A stretch of 64,000 bases of DNA from an uncultured Lentisphaeria bacterium (GCA_949298075.1 CASFVA010000013.1:1-64000); one strand, 5' to 3'; positions 19,477-28,921 are shown, counted from the stretch's first letter. Program-made: numbers and translations. Notes: a model not told the origin generated them from the sequence alone.

Positions 19477-21666
19477 ATGAGTAAAACAATCAAAAGAACT
19501 TTCATTCTGCACGGCATGCATTGCGCCGCCTGTGCCGCCGCCATTACCCGCGCCGTCCGGAAACTGCCGGGCGGGGAAGATGCGTACGTGAATTTCGCCG
19601 CCGGCAAACTTACCCTGACCGCGCCGGAGAGCGCATTGTCCGACGACGACGTCATCGCCGCTGTGCAGCGGACCGGATATGGAGCAGAACCGGCGGCCGA
19701 CGGCACCGCAATCCGGACGACGGAACCGGACTCCGGATCCGAATTGCGCCGCTTCGCGGTTGCCGCCGTCTTTTCTCTGCTGCTGATGCTTGGCATGTTG
19801 CCGGTTTTTCCGCTGCCACCTCCGGTCCGGGCCTGGCTCCAGCTGCTTCTGGTCATACCGGTACTCGCCGCCGGACGCGACTTTTTTACGGAAGGATTCC
19901 GCTCGCTGCGGCGGGGCAATCCGGTGATGTCGTCGCTGATCGCCTGCGGGGCCGGAGCAGCGACGCTATACAGTCTCATTGAACTGGCCGCCGGACGTTT
20001 TGCGCCGCTGTATTTTGATGCCGCCGGAATGATCATCACTCTGGTAATGCTGGGCAAACTGCTCGAAGCGCGCAGCCGCCGCAAAGCCTCCGGAGCCGTA
20101 AGGGAGCTGGTGGCGCTCGTGCCCGACACCGCCCGGCTGGTCACGGCGGAGGGGGAACGGGAGATTCCGGCAGATCAGCTCCGGCCCGGCGACCGGTTCC
20201 GGGTCCGGCCCGGTGATCGGATCGCCGCCGACGGCGTGGTGGAATCCGGCGGTTCCTCCGTCAACGAGGCCATGCTGACCGGCGAACCCATGCCGGTGGT
20301 CAAGACGGTGGGCTCTTCGGTCACCGGAGGTTCGGTCAACGGCTCCGGAACCCTGATTGTCCGCACCGGCGCGGTCGGAGACGATACGGTGCTGGCCCGG
20401 ATCATTGCGCTGGTGGAAGAGGCCCAGGGCTCCAAACCACCCGCCGCCCGGCTGGCCGACCGGGTGGCCGGCGTGTTCGTCTGGATAGTGCTCGGCATTG
20501 CCGCCGTGACGTTCACGGGCTGGCTGCTGGCCGGAGCCGGCAGCGCCGGCGCACTGAATTTTGCGCTGGCGGTACTGGTGATCGCCTGTCCCTGCGCCCT
20601 CGGGCTGGCCACCCCGATTGCGCTCATCGCCGGCATCGGCCGCGGCGCCCGGCTCGGAGTGCTCATCAAAAGCGGTGCCGCGCTGGAAACCGCCGCCCGG
20701 GTGAACACGGTTGTATTCGATAAAACCGGCACCCTGACCGTCGGCCGCCCCGAACTGCTGGATGTGGCTCCGGCAGCGGATTTTTCCCGGGAGGAGCTGC
20801 TGCGCCTGGCGGCCTCGGCGGAAATGGCCTCGGAGCATCCGCTCGGCGAAGCGGTAGTCCGGGCGGCCCGCTCCGCCGGACTTGAACCCGCCGTCGCAAC
20901 TGATTTCAAAGCCCGTCCCGGATTCGGCGTCACCGCCCGGATCGACGGCCGACTGTGGGCGTTGGGCAATTCCCGGCTGATGAACGCGGTCGGAGTCACG
21001 CCGCCGGAATATCCGGCATGGCCGGACGCCTCGCTGATTTACGCCGCCTGTGACGGCCGGTTTGCCGGAGCGCTCGCTGTCGGCGACACTGCCAAACCGG
21101 AGGCCGCCGGAGTCATCGCCGCGCTGAAACGCCGACGCATTTGCTGCGTAATGCTGACCGGAGACCGCACCGGAGCCGCCCGGAAACTGGCCGACCGGCT
21201 CGGTCTCAACGAATTCCATGCCGAGCTCCTGCCCGGCGACAAGGCCGGCGCCATCCGCCACATGCAGCGGGAGCAGCACCGGATCTGCGCCATGGTCGGC
21301 GACGGCATCAACGACGCGCCCGCCCTCGCCCAATCTCAGCTCGGCATTGCCATCGGTTCCGGTACTGCGGCCGCCATGGAAGCCGCCGATATCGTATTGA
21401 TCGGCAGCAGCCTGGACGGAGTTGTCCGGGCCGTCGACCTCAGCCGGGCCACCATGCGCATTGTCCGGGAAAACCTCTTCTGGGCATTCTTTTACAATGC
21501 CATCGGCATCCCGGCCGCGGCCGGTCTGTTCGCAGCTTTCGGCGGTCCGCAGATCAATCCGGTTTGCGGCGCCGCCGCCATGGCCGCCAGTTCGCTTACC
21601 GTGGTACTGAACGCCCTGCGTCTTTTCCGGGCGGTCCGTCCGGAGCGGACGGATCAGCAAAAATAA
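19477..21666 (+). CDS. copA: Copper-translocating P1B-type ATPase
   Basis: 729 residues. One N-terminal heavy-metal domain (GMHCAAC, cysteines 16 and 19) is followed by eight predicted membrane helices. The ion-site CPC is at 371-373, MLTGEPMPV is the actuator loop, the phosphorylated aspartate is D415 in DKTGTLTVG, and SEHPLGEAV and [10 protein letters not shown] complete the P1B signature. The CPC plus CAAC pattern indicates Cu(I), exported from the cytoplasm. Zinc/cadmium pumps have DxxxC-type or lysine-containing final helices that are not evident here. No copper chaperone or CueR/CsoR gene is adjacent. Confidence 0.93.
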   Translation: MSKTIKRTFILHGMHCAACAAAITRAVRKLPGGEDAYVNFAAGKLTLTAPESALSDDDVIAAVQRTGYGAEPAADGTAIRTTEPDSGSELRRFAVAAVFSLLLMLGMLPVFPLPPPVRAWLQLLLVIPVLAAGRDFFTEGFRSLRRGNPVMSSLIACGAGAATLYSLIELAAGRFAPLYFDAAGMIITLVMLGKLLEARSRRKASGAVRELVALVPDTARLVTAEGEREIPADQLRPGDRFRVRPGDRIAADGVVESGGSSVNEAMLTGEPMPVVKTVGSSVTGGSVNGSGTLIVRTGAVGDDTVLARIIALVEEAQGSKPPAARLADRVAGVFVWIVLGIAAVTFTGWLLAGAGSAGALNFALAVLVIACPCALGLATPIALIAGIGRGARLGVLIKSGAALETAARVNTVVFDKTGTLTVGRPELLDVAPAADFSREELLRLAASAEMASEHPLGEAVVRAARSAGLEPAVATDFKARPGFGVTARIDGRLWALGNSRLMNAVGVTPPEYPAWPDASLIYAACDGRFAGALAVGDTAKPEAAGVIAALKRRRICCVMLTGDRTGAARKLADRLGLNEFHAELLPGDKAGAIRHMQREQHRICAMVGDGINDAPALAQSQLGIAIGSGTAAAMEAADIVLIGSSLDGVVRAVDLSRATMRIVRENLFWAFFYNAIGIPAAAGLFAAFGGPQINPVCGAAAMAASSLTVVLNALRLFRAVRPERTDQQK

Positions 21667-21667
21667 A

Positions 21668-21693
21668 CCGGCGCCGCCTGCCGGCGGCACCGG
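21668..21693. terminator. Hairpin between the converging copA and yhcH-like genes
   Basis: CCGG-C-GCCGCC and GGCGGC-A-CCGG form a two-part stem with a 4-base loop between convergent stops. It may end both transcripts; no strong T tract is seen. Confidence 0.4.
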
Positions 21694-21714
21694 TTGAAAG
21701 TTGAGGAACGCTCG

Positions 21715-22170
21715 TCAGGCCAAACAGGATGCCGCGATTTTGATCACCACTTTTTTGACTGACATGGTTTCCGGGCCGACGCCGGGGGCATGACCCTCTT
21801 CCGGGAACAGCACCGCGAAGTTGCCGGGGACCAGTTTCAGCGCCAGACCGGGCCCTTCCAGACGGCAGAGTCCGGCATCGGGACGGTACTCCCGGGTCAC
21901 GGCCAATCCGTCGATCGGAGCGTAGATGAAATCCTCTTCGCCTTCCAGCAGCAGCTGAATGTCCACATAATCCCGGTGGTACTCCAACCGGTCCGGATTG
22001 AGCGGGGCAATATGGTGGGTGTCGATCGTGGCGAACACCTCGGAACCGGCAATCTCGTAGCGCCCGTCGGGCAGCGCTCCGGCACCGGCAATGAATGTCT
22101 CCACCTTGCCCCAGACGGCCGGAGCCAGCGGAGCATACTTCGCGAAGTTTTTCATTTGGTCGAAAATCAT
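21715..22170 (-). CDS. YhcH/YjgK/YiaL (TabA) family protein, probable sugar anomerase
   Basis: 151 residues in a cupin-type double-stranded beta-helix. The family signature HRDYVDIQLLLEGEE gives the metal-binding glutamine/histidine set, and VLFPEEGHAPG carries the later histidine. YhcH-type proteins act on N-acetylneuraminate and related acidic sugars, and EbgC is a close relative in lactose-type operons, so a role in opening or interconverting a released sugar is reasonable. The start at 22170 follows GGAG with six-base spacing. It lies downstream of the large lyase gene, but a strong terminator separates them. Confidence 0.83.
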   Translation of the reverse strand: MIFDQMKNFAKYAPLAPAVWGKVETFIAGAGALPDGRYEIAGSEVFATIDTHHIAPLNPDRLEYHRDYVDIQLLLEGEEDFIYAPIDGLAVTREYRPDAGLCRLEGPGLALKLVPGNFAVLFPEEGHAPGVGPETMSVKKVVIKIAASCLA

Positions 22171-22191
22171 GTTTTTCTCCAGTTTTTTAAT

Positions 22192-22237
22192 AAAAAGCCC
22201 GGCGCGGAACGGAGTCATTCCGATCCGCGATCCGGGC
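22192..22237 (-). terminator. Strong terminator between the lyase and yhcH-like genes
   Basis: On the minus strand GCCCGG/CCGGGC, CGCGG/CCGCG and CGGA/TCCG stack into a long branched-free hairpin followed by TTTTTATT. It ends only about 20 bases before the yhcH-like start. Confidence 0.8.
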
Positions 22238-22251
22238 ATTGCGGACTCACT

Positions 22252-24654
22252 TCACCGGGCCATCCGAGCCTGCCGGCTGAAAGTCGCGTCCCCGGTGCTG
22301 CCATCGGCATTGATCGGCCACTCGACGGTATCGACCGCATCCGGCCAGGTCACCGTCACTGTAACGCGGTCGGCGTCCCGCCGGGTCTGTACCGCCGGCG
22401 CGGCCTGATTCGCATGCAGGGGCACCAGCACCGCCGCAAAGTAGGGATTGACCGCCCGGACCGTGCTGAACAGCCGCTGCATGCTCAGCGGCGGTCGCGG
22501 ATTGGGCGGGAAATAAACCGCCGTCTCAAACTCCGGAACTTCCGAAGCGGCCGAGGAGAGGAAGATTTCCAGCCGGTCGTCCGCCGACGTCGGCGCCGGA
22601 CAGCTCCGCAGTTCCATGCCGCCCGAAACCGTCGCATCGGCAGGTTTAAGCAGGAATCCGTTCCGGACGGGTGAAAACGGCGTGCTGTTGTCATTGGAGA
22701 GATAAAGACCGTAAAACTCCGCTTCCTTCTCCCGGGTGGACACGACAATGCGATTGCGGCCGGCCCGCAGCCGCACCGGTACCGGCACCGGCTCCGACGG
22801 TGCCAGCGCATTGGCTTCTTTGGGGCGCGACAGCATGAACCACCACTCCTCGTTGGTATCGAGGCAGATCGGCTTCCCGTCGTTGATGGTGACCCAGACT
22901 GAATTGCTGGCCGGCTTGAATGCGCCGCCCGCCCGAATCAGCGCCCAGAGGGCGTAATCGCCATCGGCGGGAACATCAATCGTCCACTCCGCCCGGCCGT
23001 CAGGCCGGTTGGCCGGTGAGAAAAGATAACGGTCGGGAGCCTCGCATTTAGTCAGAACAGCACCGCCGGGACGGGTGGTGATGTACTTGTTGTTCGGCAC
23101 CACGACATTCCAGGTAAATTCGTCCTCTCTGCCGTACCGGAGAAAATCATCCAGCACCACCGCGTAGGCCGGGATATTTCCGGAAGGCCGGGCAAAAATC
23201 GTCTGGCGCACCACCCGCCGGGCTCCGGCGCCGCGTTTCTTGCGCTCGTTGAATTTGTAGGCCCGCGTGATGTCGGACCGCGAATACCCGTAGGCCTCCG
23301 AGTCGGAAAACCGGATCATCCTGCCATCCACCAGTCTGGGAGCCTGTCCCTTGCCGTTGGCCAGCACCAGATTGTGCGCGAAGCTGTTGCACCGGCTCTG
23401 CGGATGCGCGGGATCGTTGCCGTAACCCGAGTCCGGCAGCCACATGTCGCCGAAAGCATAAAGCGCAAAGCTGCCGCGGTCGGACTGCCCGTGACCGGCC
23501 GGCACCCCGGATGGATTCCGGACCGCCGGACCGGATTCAATCGAAAACATCACATCCCGGTCGCTCCAGCCGGTCCGCCACAACGCAAATTCCCGACCCG
23601 GGAAAAATTCGGATTTCGGCAGCCGGTCAAATTCCAGTTTCGCCGGCGGCGTTCCATGGGCCGCGATCAGCACATTGAGCGGAAAAGTCCGCATCTCGCG
23701 TTCGGAATGCTCCCACAGCCACATCGCGACCGGATCCTGATTGGCCACCGCCAGAAACAGGCACTCCAGCCCGGCCGTGGTATAGTCGTTGTCGTTGCGG
23801 GTATCAAAAAGATATGTCCCCGGAATCAGCTTGGCCACCAGGGCTTCCGGCAACTTGGCCAGCCGGGGGTTTTTGAAGATGTCCGGGCCGCCGGCTTCCC
23901 TCAGCAGCCATCCGAAAATCAGCAGACGCGGCGTCATGCCGTACCGGGCGTAACCGTAACCCTCGATGTACATGCCCTTGGGATCAAAAGCATGATTGAG
24001 CCAGCCGATCTGCGTCGACAGCACTTTTTCCAGCCGCTCGGCAAATCCGGGCCGGTCCCGGAAGTACAGCGCGGCCATTCCGGCCGGGGCGCCGTTGAGC
24101 GCGGTATGGTTGGCAGTGTGATAAAGACCCGACTTCGGGTTGTTGAAATGCTTCAGGTAGTCGTCGATGTAGCCGCCCAGCACATCAGCCAGCAGATCCA
24201 GATCGGCTTTGCTCATCAGGTCGCCGAAGAAAATGCAGCCCATCGCCATGCCGTAGGTGATGTGGCCGCGGGCGCCGGGCATACCCCGCTGAATATTGGG
24301 ATGCGACACCGGAAAATCCCGGGCGGTCTGCACCAGCAGCTCGATTCCCTTGTCGGCATATTTGCGGTCCCCGGTGATCATGTAGGCAAATCCCAGCTTC
24401 TCCATCCAATCGCTGAGCGGAATGCCAACCACCCGGGGCCAAAAACCGATGTCCCGTCCCCGGCCGGTGCCGTAGGTTCCCCTGGGATCAATGGCCCGGG
24501 CCGTTTTGAGGTAGTTGTCAGCCCGGCGCATCAGCAACGCATAATCCGGGTCGGCCTTGATTTTGGCAATGGTTTCCGGCGAGGGTTTGAACAACTCCCC
24601 ACCCGCGACGGCCAGAGCCAGCAGCATGGCCGCTATTGTCAGCGTTTTTTTCAT
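22252..24654 (-). CDS. Secreted heparinase II/III-like polysaccharide lyase with C-terminal carbohydrate-binding-like domain
   Basis: 800 residues. A signal peptide (MKKTLTIAAMLLALAVAGG) is followed by an alpha/alpha toroid (about 25-330; HTANHTALNG, DPKGMYIEGYGYARYG with the conserved tyrosines) and a beta-sandwich (about 340-560). The family histidines are present: GHGQSDRGSFALYA and NSFAHNLVLANG. Residues about 570-680 look like an inserted carbohydrate-binding sandwich (WTIDVPADGDYALWALIRAG). Such enzymes cleave uronate-containing glycans by beta-elimination; the exact substrate is unknown. The start at 24654 follows AAGGGG. It has its own promoter and an AraC regulator directly upstream, which is the likely controller. 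Confidence 0.8.
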   Translation of the reverse strand: MKKTLTIAAMLLALAVAGGELFKPSPETIAKIKADPDYALLMRRADNYLKTARAIDPRGTYGTGRGRDIGFWPRVVGIPLSDWMEKLGFAYMITGDRKYADKGIELLVQTARDFPVSHPNIQRGMPGARGHITYGMAMGCIFFGDLMSKADLDLLADVLGGYIDDYLKHFNNPKSGLYHTANHTALNGAPAGMAALYFRDRPGFAERLEKVLSTQIGWLNHAFDPKGMYIEGYGYARYGMTPRLLIFGWLLREAGGPDIFKNPRLAKLPEALVAKLIPGTYLFDTRNDNDYTTAGLECLFLAVANQDPVAMWLWEHSEREMRTFPLNVLIAAHGTPPAKLEFDRLPKSEFFPGREFALWRTGWSDRDVMFSIESGPAVRNPSGVPAGHGQSDRGSFALYAFGDMWLPDSGYGNDPAHPQSRCNSFAHNLVLANGKGQAPRLVDGRMIRFSDSEAYGYSRSDITRAYKFNERKKRGAGARRVVRQTIFARPSGNIPAYAVVLDDFLRYGREDEFTWNVVVPNNKYITTRPGGAVLTKCEAPDRYLFSPANRPDGRAEWTIDVPADGDYALWALIRAGGAFKPASNSVWVTINDGKPICLDTNEEWWFMLSRPKEANALAPSEPVPVPVRLRAGRNRIVVSTREKEAEFYGLYLSNDNSTPFSPVRNGFLLKPADATVSGGMELRSCPAPTSADDRLEIFLSSAASEVPEFETAVYFPPNPRPPLSMQRLFSTVRAVNPYFAAVLVPLHANQAAPAVQTRRDADRVTVTVTWPDAVDTVEWPINADGSTGDATFSRQARMAR

Positions 24655-24743
24655 TTTCCACCCCTTCTGCAATCTGCCTTAAAAACGGAAACCGCCGCAG
24701 AAACCGTGGTTTGATTATCTGCGGAGTTCCCGTGGTTCATGTT

Positions 24744-24772
24744 AAGATAGCATGGACAAAAATGAAAGTCAA
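24744..24772 (-). promoter_or_regulatory. Promoter of the 800-residue lyase gene
   Basis: Minus-strand TTGACT and TATCTT at exactly 17-bp spacing, about 90 bp upstream of the start. The leader contains a CCGCAG/CTGCGG hairpin and two copies of AACCACGG 26 bp apart. Confidence 0.65.
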
Positions 24773-24793
24773 GGCCGGGATCCGGGAAATTCC

Positions 24794-25675
24794 TCAATCG
24801 AAACCGACATGCTTCCGCCGGAACGATTCCGACGGTGTTCCGGCGGACCGTCCCAGCAGTCGCCGCCGGAATACCGACGGAGCGCAGCCGGTGCGCTGCT
24901 TGAAAATCCGGGAAAAATAATACGGATCGTTCCAGCCGCAAGCCGCGGCCACCTCAGCCACACCGGCCGAGCTGCTCAGCAGCAGCCGCCGGGCCGTTTC
25001 AATCCGGCAGTCAAGCTGATACGTCAGCGGGGAACAACCGAAAAACCGGCGAAACAGGGCCGCGAAGCGTTCCGGACTCAGTCCGGCTGAGCGGGACAGG
25101 CGACGGAGGGAAAAAGGTTCGGCACACTGTTCCCGCAGCCGGCGGCGCAATTGCAGAAAATCCGGATAGTGCCGCTGTTCCGACGGCGAAAAAGAATCGG
25201 CCAGACGGGCGTAATTGTCGCCGGCGCGCCGGATCGCCACCAGCAACAGAAACAAACGCGCCTCCAGCTCTGCTGCCAGCAGTTCCCCTCCGAGCTCCAG
25301 ATCGCGCCGCATTTCCAGCAGGAACGGCTCCAGCAGGTTGTCGATGCCGGTTGCCAGGAGTTCATTGGCCGGCAGACCGACTCTTTCCCGCCAGCGTTCG
25401 GCCACGCCGGCTTCCGGCATGACCCAGTCGTTGCAAAATCCCCGCTCCGCCCCCGGCACACTGTAGTGGAAAAATCGGAAATCTGAACTGTGCACAATGC
25501 AATCGCCCGGACGGGCCAGTTCCATGCCGCGAACCGTCATGACCATGGCCTCGCTGCGGAAACACATAATCAGCGCCACTTGCTTGCGCCCGGCGGGGTG
25601 ATCGCAGACAAAATCCAGCGAATGCTCCGTGGCCACGTCAAGCAGTCCGTGCGGAATTATAACCGTATTATCCAT
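24794..25675 (-). CDS. AraC-family transcriptional regulator
   Basis: 293 residues. The N-terminal 130 residues form a cupin-like sensor domain (ARPGDCIVHSSDFRFFHYS). The C-terminal hundred contain the two AraC helix-turn-helix units: FSLRRLSRSAGLSPERFAAL and VAEVAAACGWNDPYYFSRIF, followed by KQRTGCAPSVFRR. These regulators bind paired direct repeats and usually activate on binding a sugar. It lies upstream of the lyase gene and divergent from a Gfo/Idh oxidoreductase, so both are likely targets. The start has a poor ribosome site. Its promoter is among the best in the window. Confidence 0.92.
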   Translation of the reverse strand: MDNTVIIPHGLLDVATEHSLDFVCDHPAGRKQVALIMCFRSEAMVMTVRGMELARPGDCIVHSSDFRFFHYSVPGAERGFCNDWVMPEAGVAERWRERVGLPANELLATGIDNLLEPFLLEMRRDLELGGELLAAELEARLFLLLVAIRRAGDNYARLADSFSPSEQRHYPDFLQLRRRLREQCAEPFSLRRLSRSAGLSPERFAALFRRFFGCSPLTYQLDCRIETARRLLLSSSAGVAEVAAACGWNDPYYFSRIFKQRTGCAPSVFRRRLLGRSAGTPSESFRRKHVGFD

Positions 25676-25695
25676 TTTTTAAAACGCATGATCCA

Positions 25696-25725
25696 TTTTC
25701 AAGAGCAGTTTCGCCGGTATATTAT
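25696..25725 (+). promoter_or_regulatory. Possible promoter of the Gfo/Idh operon
   Basis: TTTTCA and TATTAT with an 18-bp spacer. The -10 box overlaps that of the opposing araC promoter almost base for base. Confidence 0.4.
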
Positions 25726-25749
25726 AGTCATAAATCCAGCTTTTATCAA
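25721..25749 (-). promoter_or_regulatory. Promoter of the AraC-family regulator
   Basis: Minus-strand TTGATA and a perfect TATAAT at 17-bp spacing, 46 bp before the start codon. Confidence 0.7.
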
Positions 25750-25760
25750 GAGGTAATGCT

Positions 25761-26768
25761 ATGAAAACCCTGAAATGCGTTGTGGTTGGCTGTGGAGATC
25801 ATGCCAACCGGTTTATCTATCCTGCGCTTCACACCATGGCCGGAATCGAACTGGCCGCCGTCTGTGCCCGCACCAGCGCCCACGCCGAGGAAAACCGCCG
25901 GCGGCACGGCGTTGAACGTGCTTACACCGATTTTCGCGAAATGTTCCGGCAGGAGAAGCCGGATGCGGCGGTCATCGTCGGCCCGCCTCAACTTCATTAT
26001 GAAGCCGGCCTCGCCTGCGTCGAAGCAGGAATCCCTTTTTTCATCGAAAAGCCGCTGGGAGCCGATTACGCCCAGGCCCGGGAACTGACCGCCGCGGCGG
26101 CCGCCGCCGGAGTTCCCGGTCAGGTCGGATTCATGATGCGGCACAGCGCGGTCGGGCAGCAGATCCGTTTCCACGCCGTGCAGGAGCAGCTGGTTTGCGG
26201 CACGGTACGCTACTTCACCAGCGGACCTTACCGCAGTGATGAAATTTACGGAATGCCGGGCCGCTCCGACGCAGATTTTCTCCGCCGCTACCTGATGGTA
26301 CAGGCCGTGCATCCGGTCAATCTGGCCGCGTCGCTGCTCGGAGAAATCGTCGAAGTCACACCGCAAGTCACTTTTCACGGCGAAAACATCATCGTGAACA
26401 TCACCTTGCGCGATACCGCAGGACGCCGGATGAATGCCGTCCTCCATACCCTGGTCGCGCCGGGATACGGCAATCTGCAATTCAAAACCGAACTTTTTTT
26501 CGCCAGCCGGGCCATGCTGTTTACAGATGCGTTTCACTCGCTGGACTTCTATTCCGGCGAAGCCACCGAAGCCGCCAGCTGCCGGCACTGGCAGTTCGCG
26601 CCGTTCGGCTCCCAACTCGTCCAGATGGGCTACGGGCCGGAACTGGAATACTTCTTCGACTCGATCCGCACCGGCCGGCGCGAACCTGGCCTGACCACGT
26701 TGGAGGACGGGTTGAACACCATGCTGATTCTCGACGAGGTAATACGGATTTTTTCCCTTACGGAGTAA
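25761..26768 (+). CDS. Gfo/Idh/MocA-family NAD(P)-dependent oxidoreductase
   Basis: 335 residues. The N-terminal Rossmann fold shows as CVVVGCGDHANR, with EKPLGADYAQAREL at about residues 95-108, the EKP motif of the family. The C-terminal alpha/beta domain has the HPVNLAASLLGE segment where the conserved catalytic histidine sits. These enzymes oxidise, reduce or epimerise sugars and cyclitols. It is expressed divergently from AraC and is 7 bp upstream of a medium-chain dehydrogenase, so the two are one unit. The start at 25761 follows AGAGGT. Confidence 0.9.
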   Translation: MKTLKCVVVGCGDHANRFIYPALHTMAGIELAAVCARTSAHAEENRRRHGVERAYTDFREMFRQEKPDAAVIVGPPQLHYEAGLACVEAGIPFFIEKPLGADYAQARELTAAAAAAGVPGQVGFMMRHSAVGQQIRFHAVQEQLVCGTVRYFTSGPYRSDEIYGMPGRSDADFLRRYLMVQAVHPVNLAASLLGEIVEVTPQVTFHGENIIVNITLRDTAGRRMNAVLHTLVAPGYGNLQFKTELFFASRAMLFTDAFHSLDFYSGEATEAASCRHWQFAPFGSQLVQMGYGPELEYFFDSIRTGRREPGLTTLEDGLNTMLILDEVIRIFSLTE

Positions 26769-26775
26769 CTTTAAC

Positions 26776-27702
26776 ATGAAACAAAGCATTCTGACTTTTG
26801 AAGGACTGGACAAGGTATATTTCACAATCCGTGAATTGCCGGAATCCGCCGAACGCCGCCTGATGATCGACTACACCACCATCAGCCCCGGCACCGAACT
26901 CTTCAGCATCATCCGGCAGGGAGGAATCCAGCATCCCGGTTACATCATGACCGGACATGACGGAACCGGCCGCCATTATTTTGTCTTCCCTTCGCTTGCG
27001 GAATCGCACTCCGCTCACTGTAACGTCCGCGACTGCGACCAAAACACCATCCTGCTGGAGCTTCCGGACTGCTTTCCGCTCAAATATGCCGGTTTTCTGC
27101 GCTTCATCAACATTGGCATGCACGCGTTCAACCACTGCACCCCTCTGCCGGAGGAGGTTGCGGTCATCGGCCTCGGACCGGTCGGCAACCTCGCCGCCCA
27201 GACCGCGCACTGTTTCGGCTGCCGGACCGTCGGCGTCGACGCCTCGGAAGCCCGGCGGGAACTGGCCCGGGAATGCGGCATCGCCGCCGTCATGGCTCCG
27301 GCGGATTTCGCCCGGATTCGGAATCGCTTCGACCTGATCATCGACACCGTAGCCGCCTCGGACACCCTGGCGACGGCGGCGGCAGCACTCCGCGAAAACG
27401 GCACCTGCAGCATGATCGGCATTATCAAGCCGGGCAACCTCGCCGCCGCCGATCTCTGTCAGAGCATCTGGCAGCGGAACCTGCGCTTCATCTCAGGATG
27501 GGAAATGAAAAATCCACCGGAGTGGACGCTCCGCAACCTCCGGCGCGGACTCAATTACATCCTGGCCGGAGCCTACCGGCTGGACCGCCTGCTCACGGGC
27601 GTTGTCCCGGCCGAACTGCCGGCCATTGAGCGCGTCTACGCCGCGCTGGCCCGGGATCCGGACCACAACTTCACCTGGGCGATCGACTGGCGCGGCCGCT
27701 GA
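26776..27702 (+). CDS. Medium-chain dehydrogenase/reductase (zinc-type alcohol dehydrogenase-like)
   Basis: 308 residues, about 40 fewer than a standard MDR. The N-terminal GroES-like part is shortened and the usual GHE/zinc-ligand pattern is not complete (TGHDGTGRHYF), so zinc dependence is uncertain. The nucleotide-binding domain is intact: VAVIGLGPVGNLAAQTAHCF and GVDASEARRELARECG. It probably oxidises a sugar or polyol together with the Gfo/Idh protein encoded immediately upstream. It ends at a hairpin that mainly terminates the opposite strand. Confidence 0.85.
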   Translation: MKQSILTFEGLDKVYFTIRELPESAERRLMIDYTTISPGTELFSIIRQGGIQHPGYIMTGHDGTGRHYFVFPSLAESHSAHCNVRDCDQNTILLELPDCFPLKYAGFLRFINIGMHAFNHCTPLPEEVAVIGLGPVGNLAAQTAHCFGCRTVGVDASEARRELARECGIAAVMAPADFARIRNRFDLIIDTVAASDTLATAAAALRENGTCSMIGIIKPGNLAAADLCQSIWQRNLRFISGWEMKNPPEWTLRNLRRGLNYILAGAYRLDRLLTGVVPAELPAIERVYAALARDPDHNFTWAIDWRGR

Positions 27703-27724
27703 TCCGGGCGGCCGGAAAGTCCGG

Positions 27725-27759
27725 CAAAAAAAACTCCCGGCTTTCAAACGCCGGGAGTT
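27725..27759 (-). terminator. Terminator at the end of the minus-strand lyase operon
   Basis: AACTCCCGGC and GCCGGGAGTT form a 10-bp stem. On the minus strand the hairpin is followed by eight T, so it ends the operon coming from 37.7 kb; the plus-strand MDR transcript may use the same hairpin. Confidence 0.85.
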
Positions 27760-27805
27760 CAGATGCCACTACAGCCGTTGCGGCCGCTTTCTGCAGGCCG
27801 TCACA

Positions 27806-28339
27806 TCACTTGACCGCCGCCATCGTCACTTCCACCCGATAGGTTTCACCGGCCTGCATTTTGAGGTTGGTGCGCAGATACTGGTCGGGCGAAAACACCA
27901 CGCTTTTCGCGCCGTCAGCCGCCGTGATCACTTTGGGCTGGTTGTCCCGGGGTCCGGTAAAGCCGGCCGGCATGTTGTTCTTGAGGCTGATGTCGGCATT
28001 CGCCAGCAGCTCCCTGCCGTTGACTTTGAACGAAGTCACCGCCAGCGAGTCAGGGCTTTTCTTTTCCAGTCCGACCATGAAGCTGAGCCGGCAATCCGCC
28101 AGCGCCTTGAATTCGGCCACCCGGGTCTCAGGCTCCGCGCCCACTTTGAACGCCACCCACTGGCGGTTCGGATTATCCGGCTGGGATCCCGTCAGCCCGA
28201 AAGTTACCAGTCCCTCACCCTGAACCGCTTCATACTGTGCCGCCCCCTTGCTCCGGGTATCAATGATAAAACGGGTGCCGGCGTCAGCATGCAATCCCGC
28301 CGCCGCCAACGCCGCAACTGCAAAAAGCAACAATTTCAT
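27806..28339 (-). CDS. Small secreted protein, copy 3 of a tandem family of unknown function
   Basis: 177 residues. Signal peptide MKLLLFAVAALAAAGLHA, then about 160 residues predicted to be all-beta. Shared family landmarks are TRFIIDTRSKGAAQYEAV, GLTGSQPDNPNRQW, EFKALADCRLSFMVGL, SLAVTSFKVNGREL and a final QAGETYRVEVTMAAVK. I do not recognise the family; the shape is compatible with a carbohydrate-binding sandwich, which is inference from context. It is the last gene of the lyase operon, 21 bp after copy 2, and is followed by a terminator. Confidence 0.85.
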   Translation of the reverse strand: MKLLLFAVAALAAAGLHADAGTRFIIDTRSKGAAQYEAVQGEGLVTFGLTGSQPDNPNRQWVAFKVGAEPETRVAEFKALADCRLSFMVGLEKKSPDSLAVTSFKVNGRELLANADISLKNNMPAGFTGPRDNQPKVITAADGAKSVVFSPDQYLRTNLKMQAGETYRVEVTMAAVK

Positions 28340-28360
28340 GGTATTCCCTCCAGTTCTGGT

Positions 28361-28891
28361 TTATTTGCCCGGTTCTTCAGCCATGACAGCTTCCAGCCGG
28401 TAAGTCTGGCCTGCCTTCAGGTTAATTCCGGTAAGCAACGGTTTGTTGGCGAAAATCTTAAGGTATTTCGCACCGTCGGCCCCGGTGACCAGCAGTTCCT
28501 TGGCGCCATAGGCCCCGACCGGCAGACCGGTCTTGAGATTGATTTTGTCAAAGTTCAACATTTCCCGGCCGTTGACCTTAAGCGAAGTGACAGCCACCGA
28601 ATTGGTGACATCCTTGTTCAGGTCAATCAGCAGCCTCAGCCGGCAGTCCGATACAGCCTTGAATTCGGCAACATAGGTTCTGGCCTCCGGGGTCACATTG
28701 AACACCGCCCACTGCCGGTTGGGGTTGTCCGGTTGCGAATCCGTCAATTTGAATGTGACCAGTCCGTCGCCTTTGACCGCTTCAAACTGCGCCTCGCCTT
28801 TCTGCATGGTGTCGACAATGAAGCGCGTAACCACGTCAGCATGCAATCCCGCCGCCGCCACCACCGCCAGTGCAAACAACCAGAATTTCAT
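28361..28891 (-). CDS. Small secreted protein, copy 2 of the tandem family
   Basis: 176 residues. Signal peptide MKFWLFALAVVAAAGLHA, nearly the same as in copy 3. It keeps TRFIVDTMQKGEAQFEAV, SQPDNPNRQW, EFKAVSDCRLRLLIDL, VTSLKVNGREML and ends with a longer acidic tail (VMAEEPGK). It is the most diverged copy: the glycine/proline loop after the conserved lysine differs (INLKTGLPVGAYG) and the central asparagine-rich segment is changed. Function unknown. It lies 30 bp downstream of copy 1 and must be co-transcribed with it. Confidence 0.85.
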   Translation of the reverse strand: MKFWLFALAVVAAAGLHADVVTRFIVDTMQKGEAQFEAVKGDGLVTFKLTDSQPDNPNRQWAVFNVTPEARTYVAEFKAVSDCRLRLLIDLNKDVTNSVAVTSLKVNGREMLNFDKINLKTGLPVGAYGAKELLVTGADGAKYLKIFANKPLLTGINLKAGQTYRLEAVMAEEPGK

Positions 28892-28921
28892 GATAGCTTC
28901 TCCTGCCTGTTATAATTTTAT

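Noticed and set aside
24678-24740. Two AACCACGG copies and a CCGCAG/CTGCGG hairpin in the leader of the 800-residue lyase, considered as an AraC operator
   Set aside because: They lie downstream of the -10 box and are 26 bp apart, not a whole number of helical turns, so an activator site is unlikely; kept only as a note on leader structure.
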